This document shows, one piece after another, positions 22,766 through 34,459 of a stretch of 64,000 nt of DNA. How positions within the stretch are numbered: position 1 is the stretch's first letter; each line of letters begins with the position of its first letter. The position numbers and the translations under genes are program-made. Where the stretch lies: the NCBI GenBank assembly GCA_030490835.1, contig CM059971.1, positions 6,678,007 through 6,742,006 on the forward strand, read 5' to 3'. The notes under the pieces are model-generated. The model searched no databases. It was not told where the DNA came from and worked only from the letters and a program-made list of their open reading frames with translations. This stretch comes from Annona cherimola (taxonomy: Eukaryota > Streptophyta > Magnoliopsida > Magnoliales > Annonaceae).

Positions 22766-24418
22766 TTAGATGAGGTGGGGCTGGGGACACTCCCCAACCT
22801 CCACCTCATTTGTATCTTGATTACCGTGACTTTCCTTCAGTTTTTTCATCGCCGAATATACCTCCATTTCACACTCCCGGCCTCGCTTTCCATGTCCTAG
22901 CTCGTCGTCTTTCAACGGTTCAATTTTCCTCATCTCTTGCCCTCTTATAGCCCTTCTCTTCCACTTACCCTTCATTTGATTGATTTTCATGCCGCCATCA
23001 ACATGCCCCTCTCTCCATCCAGGTCTATCAACAACCCCTATGTGATCAACATGGCGCTTTTGAGCATCAAGCCGAAGGTTAGCATCGTCTCCCTCACCGT
23101 ACAAACGGCCCCCTTCCTCTCTCTCCCATATCATTATCCTGGTATGTGGTTCGTTGTCTCTATTTTTATCATTGAGGATCTGTACTTCCTGCAGATTTGG
23201 AAACTCAGGAGCACTGCCATCCCCTCCCTTCCAGTTCTGCACGTATATACCCAACAAATCCTGGAGGATAAGTGTTCGGTAGTGTTGATGAGAGCCGTTT
23301 GAGGAGTCCAACTGACCGCTGGAGATGGCACCATGTTGCTGATGGGTAATGGGATTGAGTGTTTGGGAATTTATAGCCGTGCAGATCGTCATTTTTGTAT
23401 TTGATATGGCCCCTTGGACTGAACTAGGCATAGCATCTTCGCCCCCTCGCCAGCATTGATCAGGGCTGTACTCCATTATGCTGTCCTCGCATTGCCCACC
23501 TCTCCTTTCATCCGCTATCCCGCATCCTGAACTCTCCTCCGATTGCCCCGCTTGAATATAACGATTCATACCCAAATATTTAGTTGGTATTGCCCTATTG
23601 TTGTTGCTCTGCCCATACAACGTCTGCATTGGTCTCACACCCGCCCTTAGCCAACTCCCATATGGCATGTCAGCTTCTGCTGGCTATTTTTGCAATTTGA
23701 TTTTCCTTTCACAGTCTCAATGAGCATGTCCCATAATTCCGCACAGATAGCAGAATATAGGTAGTTTTTCATATTGAAATGTGATCCACTTCCGCTATTA
23801 AGAACCTATCTGGATAAACATCCCTCTTCTAAGGGGTTCCCGACAGTCTATTATCACTTTCAACTTGATATCGGTTTCTGTGGCCACTAATTCAATCATC
23901 TCCTCAAAGGAGTTTCCAATGCTTCGTCCTAACAAGTTTCTGTCCACAATATAAGGGACTCTAGAAATTTGGATCCACATTGGCGTTTTAACAAGCACAA
24001 TGTGGGCAAGCTCCTTCTCTTCGTTCAGATCCTCGACTAACACCAAACATCTCTTGAAGCTCCATGGACGACCCTTCATGATGCGATCCTTATCCTCCTT
24101 ATCCGAGAAGACAACCTGGTATAAATTCTCCCCTAATTCTATAAATCGGCAACCACTTCTCGCTTTCCACAGCCTGCGCATCAACGACTTGAAAATCTCC
24201 TTGTTGTACGTCTTGGATGACCATAGAGAACAAAGAATGGATGCGTCATCTCCTGGCTTGATCTTCTTCATGGCTTCATTAGATATAACCATTGTCTGGA
24301 GTTCGGCACCCACTAAGTCCCCTAAACTTTGATTCATATTGGCGCTCTGATTGTTTCTGAATATGCCTCTAACTTCGTCTTCCCCCGCCCCTGTACCAGC
24401 TGCTGTTCCAACGACCAC
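22766..24418 (-). pseudogene. LINE 2 ORF1: DUF4283/zinc-knuckle protein, several stops
   Basis: The first segment (24418-23798) is the DUF4283-like half, with GRPWSFKRCLVLVEDL and DCREPLRRGMFIQIG. It then stops where element 1 reads on. The zinc knuckle CYLCGIMGHAH follows near 23750, with a TGA at the position of Arg in element 1 (CGT there; a CGA to TGA change would explain it). The last segment (23668-22766) is the hydrophilic tail and ends with GKWKRRAIRG and a TAA one base before the ORF2 ATG. Its tail sequence is much more diverged from element 1 than the DUF4283 half, as expected for a weakly constrained region. Confidence 0.85.
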
Positions 24419-24529
24419 TGCTGTTCCAAATGACCACTCCCTTCCCCCTTAGCCAGACCCAAGCGCGACTAAATCGCCAGTTGGACCTACTCGGCAGAGG
24501 ACAGCTGCGCCCAACATTAAACCATAGTT

Positions 24530-25493
24530 AAGAATTATAATTGCAAAAAAATTGTGATTCCACTCAGCATAATTCCAAGGTTTTTGACATCATAAAAGTC
24601 AATCACAATTATTATAAATTAAAAGACGAAACTACTCTCCAGTCCTAACAAATATGATTAAAGTTTTTTTAAAACCTATAAGGCATTATTCCTTTATTTT
24701 GTTGCTTATTTCCTATTCTCACTAGAATGCTTTTTTTCAGATCAACAATTTCGAATAAGATAATTACATATTTTCTTCATTATAAAAATAACTTATATAC
24801 ATGAAAAGGCACTTTAAATTTCAAAACCGTCGCAGATGGACATATTTTTTGTTATTATACATACAATTACATGATGATAATATAAAGAAGGTGATTCATA
24901 TCTATGTATTTATTATTATGTATTTTATTAAAATTTTCTGTGTACAGTTATTGTAAAGTATTTTAAAATTACATAAGATTCACATTATTATTTTATTTAT
25001 GTAAGATCAATCGTTAAAAGAAATAAATATTTGCCATTCTTTTGTAAGATCTAAAATATTTCGAAATTGAAAATGCTTATTTTGTCCCTTTTCGTCATTT
25101 TTTACATACATATAAGCACTTTTATATTGTAGGCCAAATATGAAAATATAATTAGAAGTAATTTTCAAATTATAAAGACAAACACTTATTAACTTTTTTG
25201 GCATCGCACTTTTTAATAAGTTTTATTTGTTGTCATACTTTAAGGAAAAGTTCTAATTTAAAAGCTAGAACATGTTTTATCAATCAGGTAAAGTACTTTT
25301 AAAAATTATATAATATGTAATATATTTTTACTATCTAAGTCATTAATTATAATTTTGTTAAAATTTAAAACCATAAAATTACACTTTATTTGTCTATATA
25401 AGTTTTTAATAATTAAATTTATTAAAATATTTACTTCTAAATTGATATTGTTTCTAACTATCCTAAATTTTTTTCTATAAATATATTTTTACT
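24530..25493. other. AT-rich flank, probably 5' part of the hAT relic
   Basis: No coding block is recognised. Removing the solo LTR at 25499-27142 joins this DNA directly to the splice acceptor upstream of the hAT zinc-finger exon, so it may hold the element's first intron or 5' end. No left hAT terminus matching the right end near 30013 was found here. Confidence 0.4.
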
Positions 25494-25498
25494 TTTTG

Positions 25499-27142
25499 TG
25501 TTGGTCCCGAGTTAATGGAAAAACCCAAGAGGGGATGGGTGAATTGGGTTCTTATAAAATTCTTTGGTGAATTTAAAAACTTAACCCCTTAAAAGTTTAA
25601 TCCCCTTGATTGAAACAAATAGAGAGCAATAAGATAATGAAAGCAATAAGGAAAAGCAGTAGACAAGATTTATAGTGGTTCAGGTAATATTTTCCTACTC
25701 CACTCTTCCAAGCTCACACACCGTTGTGACTTGGGTTTCACTATGTATTCCGCGAATACACTTAGAGTCTCCGCTCTCTTCTAGATTCTAGCTCTAGGGG
25801 GCATTAATAATGCACAGCACAAGTAGGTGATGAGTTCCACTCCAATCACACACTACTTTGCTTATACTTGATCTTAGCTACCCAAACTAAATCAAGTTCA
25901 ATACAACAAAATGAAAAATAAGAAAATCTACACTTTACTGAGTTGTGTAGCAAGTTTCAGCTTGAGGAAGAGTCTGTAGGAACAACGGATTGTGTTTCGT
26001 TAAAGCACGTTACAACTTGAAGCTTATTCTTCTTTTGAAAGTGTATAGACCACTCAAATTTAGAGAAAAGCAAATAAGAACTCTTGCTTGCACTTCTTTT
26101 CTCTCTTTAGACTCTGTCTTCTTGTTTTTCTTGTTGTATCCACGTTTGCTTGAGTGTCTATATATAGAGGAGGGAAAATTTGAACGTTATAGAAGTGGTT
26201 GGCGCGCAATAAATGTTCCAACGTTCAAAAATTCGAACGTTACTTCCCCAAGTCGCAGGTGGAGTCGACTTCGTCTGCGACTTCACCCAAGTCGCATGCT
26301 GTCGACTTCGTGTGCGACTTCGGCAGCTCTGCAGTTTCCAAGTCTGAGTTCTAGGTCAACTTGGTTTCAGACTTGACCTCAAGTCGATCTTGGAGTCGAC
26401 TTGAGTTGCGACTTGACCAGTTCTTGTGCCAAAAACAGTTTAGTCCTTGCTGATTCTCCTCTTGCTTGCTTAGCTACTTTCCTTCAATAATAGAACATTA
26501 TCTTCATCTTAGATTGGCTTCAAAACTTGTGAATCTTGGAGAACTTGAATCTTGTATGATCAAATCTTCTTTGATTTGGAATGAATTCATGTACCCAGCT
26601 TTGCTATTAGTCTTCATATACTTAGATTTGAAAGACTTGAGTTATCTTCATCTTGAAAATGATCTTAAATCTTTATCTTAAACTTTGAGAACCTCAAGTC
26701 GATTTTGGGGTCGACTTCGTCTGCGACTTCGCCCAAGTCGCAAACTGGAGTCGACTTCGACTGCGACTTCGGAATGTTCTGTTTAAAAATCAACGCTTGA
26801 AGGAATTTGCCATTTCAAGTCGATGCTGGAGTCGATTTCGTCTGCGACTTGGCTTCCAAGTCGCAAATGGAGTCGACTTGGCCTGCAACTTCAGTATGTT
26901 CAACTCTCATTTTCAACGCTGTCCAAAAATGATCATTTGAAGTCGCATGTGGAGTCGACTTCGGAATTGACTTCACCTCAAGTCGAAGTCCAAGTCGACT
27001 TGGGAATCGACTTAGCTGTTTTCATCCCTTAAAACATTCAACATAATCATTAGTAATCACTTTATACTCAAATTTGACTTTGTTAATCATCAAAACTTAT
27101 GCTTTGGTCAATTTTTTTTTGTTTTAAACATTGTTTCCAACA
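25499..27142. mobile_element. Solo LTR, 1644 bp, with GTCGAC-rich repeats
   Basis: It starts TGTTGG and ends CCAACA, and is flanked by the 5-bp TSD TTTTG at 25494-25498 and 27143-27147. There is no internal coding region, so this is one LTR left by recombination. The first 300 bp contain GGGTGAATTGGG, TTTATAGTGGTTC and TTGGGTTTCACTAT. To my recollection these are typical of large SIRE/Maximus-type copia LTRs in plants, but that clade call is a guess. The second half (about 26240-27010) is packed with AAGTCGCA, GTCGACTT and TGCGACTT words that form many short inverted repeats. A TATA-like TATATATAGAGG at about 26158 suggests plus-strand orientation. Confidence 0.9.
26240..27012. repeat. Array of AAGTCGCA/GTCGACTT inverted words inside the solo LTR
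   Basis: At least eight modules of the form AAGTCGCA-n-GGAGTCGACTTCG-n-TGCGACTT occur at irregular spacing (for example 26252-26282, 26288-26322, 26732-26772, 26852-26892, 26940-26990). Each module is palindromic, since TGCGACTT is the inverse of AAGTCGCA and GTCGAC is its own inverse. This gives a string of potential hairpins and a cluster of CpG sites in otherwise AT-rich DNA. Confidence 0.85.
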
Positions 27143-27171
27143 TTTTGAACATAATATAAAATTTTATTACC

Positions 27172-29190
27172 AGTTTGGGAAGAGTTTGAAAGGATTTTGG
27201 ACAAAAATGAAAAAATTGCATGGAGTATTTGTAAGTATTATAAGATTAAACTTAAGTTCCCAAGTGCTCAAGAAACAAGCACATTAATTAGACACTTAAA
27301 ATTATGTAAGTATAATACCAACAAAAGAGCTAAGGGTCAGCGCTTGTTATCATTTCAAACTGTAACTAATGAAGGTGGAATATTTATGTCAAATTGGAAA
27401 TTTGACCAAGAAGCCTGCAAAAGAGCAATGACAAGAATTATTATTCTTGATGAATTATCATTTAAATTTGTTGAAAATGAAGGGTTTAGAGAATTTTGTA
27501 AAGTTATGCAGCCACTCATTAAACATGTTTCAAGGACCACAATTGTGAAAGAAATCTTTAAAATATACATGTTAGAGAAGGCTAAATTATGAAAGATTTT
27601 TAGTGAGGATGTTCAGCGTGTATGCTTGACAACAGATTTGTGGACTTCAAATCAGAATATTGGGTATTTATGTGTGACTGCTCATTTTATAGATTCTAAT
27701 TGAACTCTTCAAAAGTGCATTCTTAATTTTTGTATTTTTCCTTCACCACACATGGGTGAAGCTATTGCTAACGCAATTGAAGAATGTCTGAATGCTTGAA
27801 ATACTAGACAAGTGTGTACTCTTACGGTTGATAATGCATTGGCCAATGATGTTGCGCTAAACACTTTGTGTTTAAATTTAAAAATGAAGAATGCTCTCTT
27901 TGGAGATGGAGAATCTTTACATATCCGTTGTATTGCGCACATTTTAAATTTGGTTGTGAAAGAGGGAACCAATCAAATCAAGGACTCCATTGCTTGAATT
28001 CGTAATAGCATAAAGTGGGTCAAGAGTTCTCCTAGTAGAGAACAAGCATTTGGAAAATCTTATGAAAGTGTTAGAATTTCGAGTAAAATGTCTTTGTGTT
28101 TAGATATGTCAACACGTTGGAATTCTACATACTTAATGTTGAAACATGCTCTACCCTTTGAAATGGCTTTCAAATATCTTGAAGTGAATGAAGCAACTTT
28201 TAGAAGCACTAATCCTCCTCTTGAAGAAGATTGGAATCATGCTAGAGTCCTTTGTGACTTCTTTATTTTATTTTTTAAGCTACAGAGATTTTGTCGGGTA
28301 CTAAATATATCACTTTCCCACATCATTTTTCTCAACTTGATGCAATTTAAGATCGATTAAATTCACTTCCAACTGCGAATGGTAATCCTATCCTTCTTCA
28401 CATATGCAACAAAATGAAGGAAAAACTTGCAAAATATTGGGGTTCTATTGACAAGTTTAACATTTATTTGCTCATTGCAGTAGTGTTTGATCCAAGGTAC
28501 AAGCTAGGCTATTTAGAATTGTCTTAGCATTTTCCTTCCTGCGGATCAGGCTTCTACATTATCAAAGAAAATGTATGATAAAATGGTTGAATTGTATGGA
28601 ACCTATGAATCTGGGTTTATTAGTAGTACTACAAGTTCTTTGTCTGAAACGAGCGGGGCATCATCTGAATCAAAGCATGCAAAATGAAAGTTATGACAAT
28701 CTATGAGTAACACTAATGGTGGAGTTATCACAAATGAAATTGAAACCTATTTAAAAGATCTAGTTGAAAATGATATAGAACCATTTGATATTTTAGCATA
28801 GTGGTCAACGACTACAAAATATAGGATTTTATCTTTTATGGAAAAAGATATTTTGGTTATTCCTGTTTCAACAGTTGCATCAGAATCTATATTTAGCACT
28901 GGAGGGCGTGTTCTTGACCAATATCGTAGTTCATTGACACCCATGTTGGTTGAGTGTTTGATTTGCTCTCAAGATTGGTTGAAAGCAGCTCCACTCAATT
29001 CAAATTATGAAGAATTTGTTGATCAACTAGACAAATGCACAAGAAGTAAAATATATTTTTCTATGTTTTAATCCTATACCTTACTCTTAACATTATTTTT
29101 AATGTTAATATTTATTTTTCAGATGAAGTTTTTCAAACATCGGGAAATGCTGCTTCAGGATCGTTACCACCTCTTCCATTAAGAAATTAA
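27172..29190 (+). pseudogene. hAT transposase relic (BED zinc finger, RICESLEEPER/DAYSLEEPER type)
   Basis: hAT transposases cut and paste DNA as dimers. After a splice acceptor (TTATTACCAG, to 27171) the frame reads VWEEFERILDKNE, then a BED finger in which the second Cys is Tyr (ICKYYK) and the HLKLCK end is kept. Further on: CLTTDLWTS, TLTVDNALAND, LHIRCIAHILNLVVKEG, DMSTRWNSTYLML, FDPRYKLGYLEL (in another frame, about 28490) and the C-terminal dimerisation block STVASESIFSTGGRVLDQYR. An intron (29046-29122) leads to a last exon ending TAA at 29188-29190. In-frame stops occur near 27590, 27701, 27797, 27995 and 28799. Several sit where relatives have Trp (TGG) or Arg (CGA). Two compensating frameshifts lie between 28300 and 28600. 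Non-functional. Confidence 0.9.
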
Positions 29191-30013
29191 ATTACAGGAG
29201 GTATTATTTATATATTTGAATATATATATATATATATGCATATATATGCTCCTTAAGTTAAATCATATAAGATAAAATCGATTTTATGCGTTTTCTTTTA
29301 GGAAAAAAAGAATTTGGCTTGATAAATGAGAATAACACAAGACAAGAAGAATGAAGACTACGTGAGAAATTAAAATGTTTCAAGTTATTATGTTGTAACT
29401 TGACAATTTAAGTTAAATATTATAATTTTGTTATTGGAATTTAAGACTAAAGTTGTAGACTTGGACCTCCCTTGAATGTTGTGATTTGGAGTTGTATTTT
29501 TGAACTTGTTGTAATCTTATTTGTTTAGATATTATTGTATTTTTGGGATTATTTTCTTTTCTTATAATTGATATTATAAAGTTTGTCTTATGGTTGAATG
29601 CTAATATTTTTATATATGATTTTGATATTCTTGTTAAATTGCAGGACGAACAAAGGTTGTACTTCTACATTCTTCAAAATATAGTTACTATTCAACTAAA
29701 TGCGAAAGAAGGCCCAAAACATGTTTTTCTTCTTCATACTTTTCAATGGTATTTAAATTTTTATTGCTTTCTTATAATAATTGTCATTTTAGATTTTTTT
29801 TAGCAATAAATTTGTGATTAAATAAGTATAGGATATATATTTATAGTAATATGTCAACCCGAAACTCAACCCGAGTCCGAATATCAAAAATAGGGTTAAG
29901 GTTGAGGTTTTACAAATAGGGTTAGAGTTAGGGTTAAGGTTGAAGATTTACAAATAGGGTTAGGATTAGGGTTGAGGTGAACTCGAGTTTCACGAGCCTG
30001 AGTTGCACCCTTA
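29191..30013 (+). mobile_element. 3' part and right terminus of the hAT element
   Basis: The interval after the transposase relic ends with a subterminal stretch rich in GGGTTAGGG-like and CTCGAGTT words and the terminus GAGTTGCACCCTTA (about 30000-30013). Read inversely it begins TAAGGGTGCAACTC, like the TAGGGGTGTAACTTGGGCC end at 63520, so both belong to the same broad hAT terminal type. No matching left end or 8-bp TSD was found, so the element's extent is uncertain. The 86-residue frame at 29543-29803 has no recognised domain. Confidence 0.6.
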
Positions 30014-31194
30014 CGTGCAGGCACCTACTGATCAATACGAAGTGATGGCACATGCGTGTATTCATTAAAAATGCATACATGAAAAAGGATTATAATGTCA
30101 ACATGAGAATGATTGCGCAATGGGTTATTATGCACTTTCATAGGAAGTCGCGATCCCATGCCCAGGCCAGCGCAAAGAAAATAAAATAAAATAAAATAAA
30201 AATAAAAAATAAATTATACATTTAATTTTTGAATTTTTAAACAAAATTTTCTTTTATTTTTAGATTTTTAATAGATCAGGTATATACTTTGCCTAACTCA
30301 TACTCTTAATGAAATTTGTATTTTTTTTGAATTTTTAGTATTTTACTTTTAATTTTAAAAATGACATAGGTGCATGTACCAAGCGTGTATGCCCTTTTTA
30401 TTTCAAAAAATAAAAAAAATTAAAAATGTTAAATTTCATAAAATTTAAGGTTTGTGTGGGGCCTAAATTTCTATAAAAATAAAAAAAAATTTACACATGT
30501 CCATAGATTGATCGATTTATAAGCAGTTGTATGCCATCGCGACACATATTAATAAATATAATCAATTATGTAAATATATATAAAAGATTATTCGCGTTCA
30601 TGTTTAATCAAAGTAAGATAACTTCTCATAAAAAAGTAAGATTAGTGCATCTATACCAGTTAGTTTTTTTTTTATTTTGCATTCATTTCAATAATTTTTA
30701 AAATATTTTTCATTTATAATAATTACCTTAAGTAAAACCTAAATACCCTATTAAATTGTTGACTTCACTGTAATGTCTACTATTTTATGCGCTCAAAACC
30801 TTTTGCACTACACTCTTAGGAAAGCCTTTTCTTTTTATTATTATTTTTGCTCCACACGAGTTTCGATGCCAAGACCACAAGCAAGAAAGCTAAAAATGAG
30901 TACCACTCCGCCAACAACACTAATCTACACTTTTTAGTAAAAGTTGACTCCATAGTAGACTTAAACCCTTCTTGAGTAGTTAACTCAATTCAATGAAGTC
31001 AACTCCTAACAAGGGTATTTAGTAGTCATTATGTTCTACTTAACAAAGTTGTCATAGATGGAAATGTTTAAAAAATTATCGACATAGATGCAAGATTTAA
31101 AAGTCAATTGACATGAATACAATTATTTACTTTCGAGTTTAGCATGAATACAAATAATCCTAACATAAATTAGTAGGGTGCAACTTGGGTTAAT
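30014..31194. other. Non-coding interval
   Basis: No gene is recognised. An (AAAAT)n tract lies at about 30178-30215. AT-rich arms similar to the palindromic MITE cores occur near 30230-30420. Just before the MITE, TAGGGTGCAACTTGGG at about 31174 looks like another hAT-type terminus into which the Harbinger MITE inserted. Confidence 0.45.
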
Positions 31195-31197
31195 TTA

Positions 31198-31471
31198 GGG
31201 GACATTTGGAAAGGTCAAAGTTCGTGGGATTATGGGATTGAGTGGGAAATAAAAAATAAATTTTTTAAAAAAATTGTTTGATTGATATGAAATGATATGG
31301 ATAGAGTTATAATAAATAGGGTTGATTGAGGCAGTTGGCAGGAAAAATGATTGAAATGTAGGGATAAAAGTGAAAAAAATATGATTATTGATGGAGAAAT
31401 CATCGACCTTGGAGAACCAAATCCTACATTCTTCTAATCCCTCCCACTTATACATGTTACCAAACGTGCCC
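31198..31471. mobile_element. Harbinger/Tourist-type MITE, 274 bp
   Basis: TIRs GGGGACATTTGG at the left and CCAAACGTGCCC at the right, with the TSD TTA at 31195-31197 and 31472-31474. Same family as 18276-18547. The right third of this MITE is copied at about 32474-32560 as part of the following tandem duplication, so the MITE was in place before that duplication. Confidence 0.85.
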
Positions 31472-32456
31472 TTAACCTTGATCCAAACTAAAAAAGCCAA
31501 TTTAAGCTCAACATGAAGAAAAAATAAAATTGCAACCAGGGTTCATGTAAACCTAGTATCCAAACCTAATGAAGGAAATGATTCTATATGTTTGACTGTA
31601 TAGATGAGGTCGTGTAGTGAGCCATTTTAACTATGAATTTGCATAGGATTCATCGAAAGTTTTTGAATATTTTGAAAGGTTGAAATAAATATCCTCGCAT
31701 CTTTGTATTAAAACGGCCCACCTAAACTGTAATTAAATTGTTGAATTGCCCTCTGCTCAATTGTGCTGGTCATCCACTGGACTTGAATGTAATTAAAAAA
31801 TTGAGGTGATTGTAATTACATACGTAAAAAAATGCACCAGTTGTCCTCTAACAATGACTTCTCATATCTTCCCTAGCCATCACCATCATCTTCATCTTTC
31901 CAATCTCACCAATCTTCATAAAGTTATACACCTAGGCCCCTCCCAATGTCTCCATCCAACTCACCTCTCTCAAATTCTACCAACTTTCATAAAGCTCTAC
32001 ACCTAAGTCCCTCTCAATGCTTCCATCCAACTTACAGACCTCCCATTAGATGCTATTTTAAGAAGTAATTTCTCTAACACTCAAGCCTTGTATAGTTTGT
32101 GATTATATTTTTATATACCAAAGCCTGTTCTATTTCTTGTTTCAATTTTGCATCCACATCAAGGGTATACTTTGATACTATCTTTTGAGGTCTCCCTACC
32201 TAGCCTAGATTCCACATTGCAAGACTTTGTTCGATTACAAACTACTATCTTCTAACTTAACTCCAATCACATTAAGCAAAGGTTTGTTGCAAAAGATTGT
32301 TGCTTCCTCCTTAGGACGCAATTTTCAAAAAAATTCACAACCGTAGTAACTAAACATCCATAGTACCATATTTAACCAGCTTACACTTGTAGCATTAGCA
32401 ATCCAAATAGATAAAACAATTCAGTTCAAGAATTGTCTTCACACCTTATATATTAT
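31381..32456. repeat. Tandem duplication copy A, about 1.1 kb
   Basis: Aligned end to end with 32474-33614. Shared blocks include GTAGTGAGCCATTTT, AACAATGACTTC, CCCTAGCCATCACCATCATC, CAAAGCCTGTTCTATTTCTT and CAAGAATTGTCTTCACACCT. Inside is a smaller tandem pair of about 70 bp (about 31895-32040). On the minus strand some stretches look coding-like (for example DVDAKLKQEIEQAL), but with stops and no family I recognise. Probably a pseudogene fragment or non-autonomous element. Confidence 0.75.
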
Positions 32457-32473
32457 AGCTCAAGGTTAAAAAT

Positions 32474-33614
32474 ATGATTATTAATGGAGAAATCATTGAC
32501 CTTGGGAAACCAAATCTCACATTCTTCTAGCCCCTCCCACTTTTACCAAACGTGCCCTTAACCTAGATCCGAACTAAAAAAACCCAACTTAAGCTCAACA
32601 TGAAAAAAAAATAAAATCGCGACTAGGGTTCATGTAAACCCAATTAGGAGAAAATTTTATCTTAACCCAATATAAATCTAATTAAAGATTATTTTATATA
32701 TACTTCTAATGAAAGAAATGATTCTATATGATTGACTATATAGATGAAGTTGTGTAGTGAGCCATTTTGATCATCAGTTTGCATGGGATTCATCGAAATC
32801 TTTTGTATATTCAGGAAGGCAAAAGTAAATATCCTAGCATCTTTGTATTAAAACAATCCACCCAAATTGCTGAAAAATTGTCGAATTACCCTCTGCTCAA
32901 TTATGCTGGTCGTCTAATGAAAATTTGTTAAAATGTCTTAGGACTTGAATATAATTAAAATTAAGGTGATCGTAAATACATACATAAAGAAAATGCACTA
33001 GTTGTTCTCCAACAATGACTTCCCATATCTTCCCTAGCCATCACCATCATCTTCATCTCTCTAATCCTACCAACCTTCGTAAAGCTCTACATCTGGGTCC
33101 CTCCCAATGCCTCCATCCAACTCACCTTTCTCCAATCTTACCAACCTTCATAAAGCTCTACACCTAGGTCCCTCATAGTGCCTCCATTCAACTCACTGAC
33201 CTCCCATTAGATGCTAGTTTAAGAAGTAATTTCTCTAACACTCAAGCCTTGTATAGTTTGTGATTATTTTTTTTATATACCAAAGCCTGTTCTATTTCTT
33301 GTTTCAATTTTGCATCCACATTAACTATATACTTTGATGTTATCTTTTGAGGCCTTCCTGCCTGGCCTACATTCCACATTGGAAGACTTTGTTCGATTGC
33401 AAACAACATTTTTCTAACTTAGCTCCAATCACATTAGTCAAAGGTTTGTTATAAAGGATTGTTGCTTCCTCCTTAGGGACATCATTTTTAAAAAAAATTC
33501 ATAATTGCAATAACTAAACGTCCATAGCACCATATTTAACTAGCTTGCACTTGTAGCATTAGCAATCCAAATAGATAAAACCATTCAGCTCAAGAATTGT
33601 CTTCACACCTTATG
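32474..33614. repeat. Tandem duplication copy B, about 1.1 kb
   Basis: Second copy of the 31381-32456 block, with an extra segment of roughly 65 bp near 32640-32705. It begins inside the duplicated right part of the Harbinger MITE. A third, shorter and more diverged copy lies at 46535-46830. Confidence 0.75.
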
Positions 33615-34097
33615 GGCACACTAAAAGGCCATTGATTTTCAAAAATTAAAAATAAATATGTAAAATACTCTAAAAATTACAAAAAATTGATGCGCAAGTT
33701 AAATACACTTAGATTAGTATTTGTATAAAAAATTCAAAAAAATAAAAATAAAAATTCAAAAGATAAAAAACTGGTTAAAGCACTTGGGTGCACTGTATCA
33801 GGGTCCATGTCTGTCCAGTGACAATGTAGAATTTCTATTTCCTACCATTAACATTTGATGGGTAATTGATTCAAGTGTTTTCGTTAAGAATTTTATAAAT
33901 TTGAATTCAAAAATGAAATTATGAGCATGTATACACATTGATTAAGCGAGATGTGGTGTTGTGGCTTTGATAGTTTGATACTTAGCCCACCTGACTTTTA
34001 CATTTTAGTCCATTTGTTTATGATTTTTTGGCAAAAAAAAAAAAGATAGCAAGAAAAAAATGTGCATAGATCTTTCTCTCTCATTTAACAATAAAGA
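33615..34097. other. Non-coding AT-rich interval
   Basis: No gene. About 33640-33800 resembles one arm of the palindromic MITE family (AAGTTAAATACACTTAGATT, GCACTTGGGTGCACT) without a matching second arm, so it may be a broken copy. Confidence 0.45.
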
Positions 34098-34459
34098 TGT
34101 GACTGGTTAGGCCGGCCTAGCCTAAAAATTATATGTATTTTTTTTCAGTTTTTTTTATGAACCTGTAAAGTTAGGTCTCTTTAATCTCCAAACTAAGTTT
34201 TACTATTTTAAATTTTTAAATATTTTTATTTTTAAACAAAGTAACATTATTATAATTTTTTGAAATTTCTTAGGGCAGAAAATTGCAATAATGTCATTGC
34301 GTTTAAAAATAAAACATACTTAGAAAAATTGAAAAATAGTAAAACATGGTTTATAGATTAAAGACAAATTTTTACTGGTAAAAACAATTGAAAAAATAAA
34401 AAATAAATTTTAGGTTGTCCTAAGTATGGCCTAACTTAGGCTATTCTAATCGGATCACA
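34098..34459. repeat. Palindromic MITE-like element, about 360 bp
   Basis: It begins TGTGACTGGTTAGGC and ends with the partial inverse GGCTATTCTAATCGGATCACA. Inner arms: CTAAAAATTATATG on the left, with CTAAGTTTTACTATTTT, and AAATAGTAAAACATGG on the right. The left outer arm is shorter than the right, so it has a deletion. Non-coding. Confidence 0.55.

Larger units (their letters stand above)
18599..24512 (-). mobile_element. LINE (L1 type) element 2, decayed
   Basis: Same family as the element at 11007-16986, on the same strand, about 5.9 kb. The 17-bp perfect TSD AACATTAAACCATAGTT is at 18582-18598 and 24513-24529. The A-tail appears as a T-run at 18597-18611. The 5' box CTGGCGATTTAGTCGCGC (inverse at 24463-24480) and the one-base ORF1-ORF2 spacing are shared with element 1. 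It holds many nonsense codons and several frameshifts, so it is older. Its TSD is still perfect, so decay of the coding region is ahead of what the flanks show. Confidence 0.95.

Noticed and set aside
26240..27012. Regular GTCGAC repeats as a possible CRISPR-like array
   Set aside because: This is plant DNA, the units vary in length and spacing, and there are no uniform spacers or associated genes; it lies within an LTR.
29885..29965. Telomere-like AGGGTTAGGG / GGGTTAGAGTTAGGG text
   Set aside because: Irregular, under 100 bp, and sits exactly in the subterminal region of the hAT element, so it is part of that terminus and not telomeric DNA.
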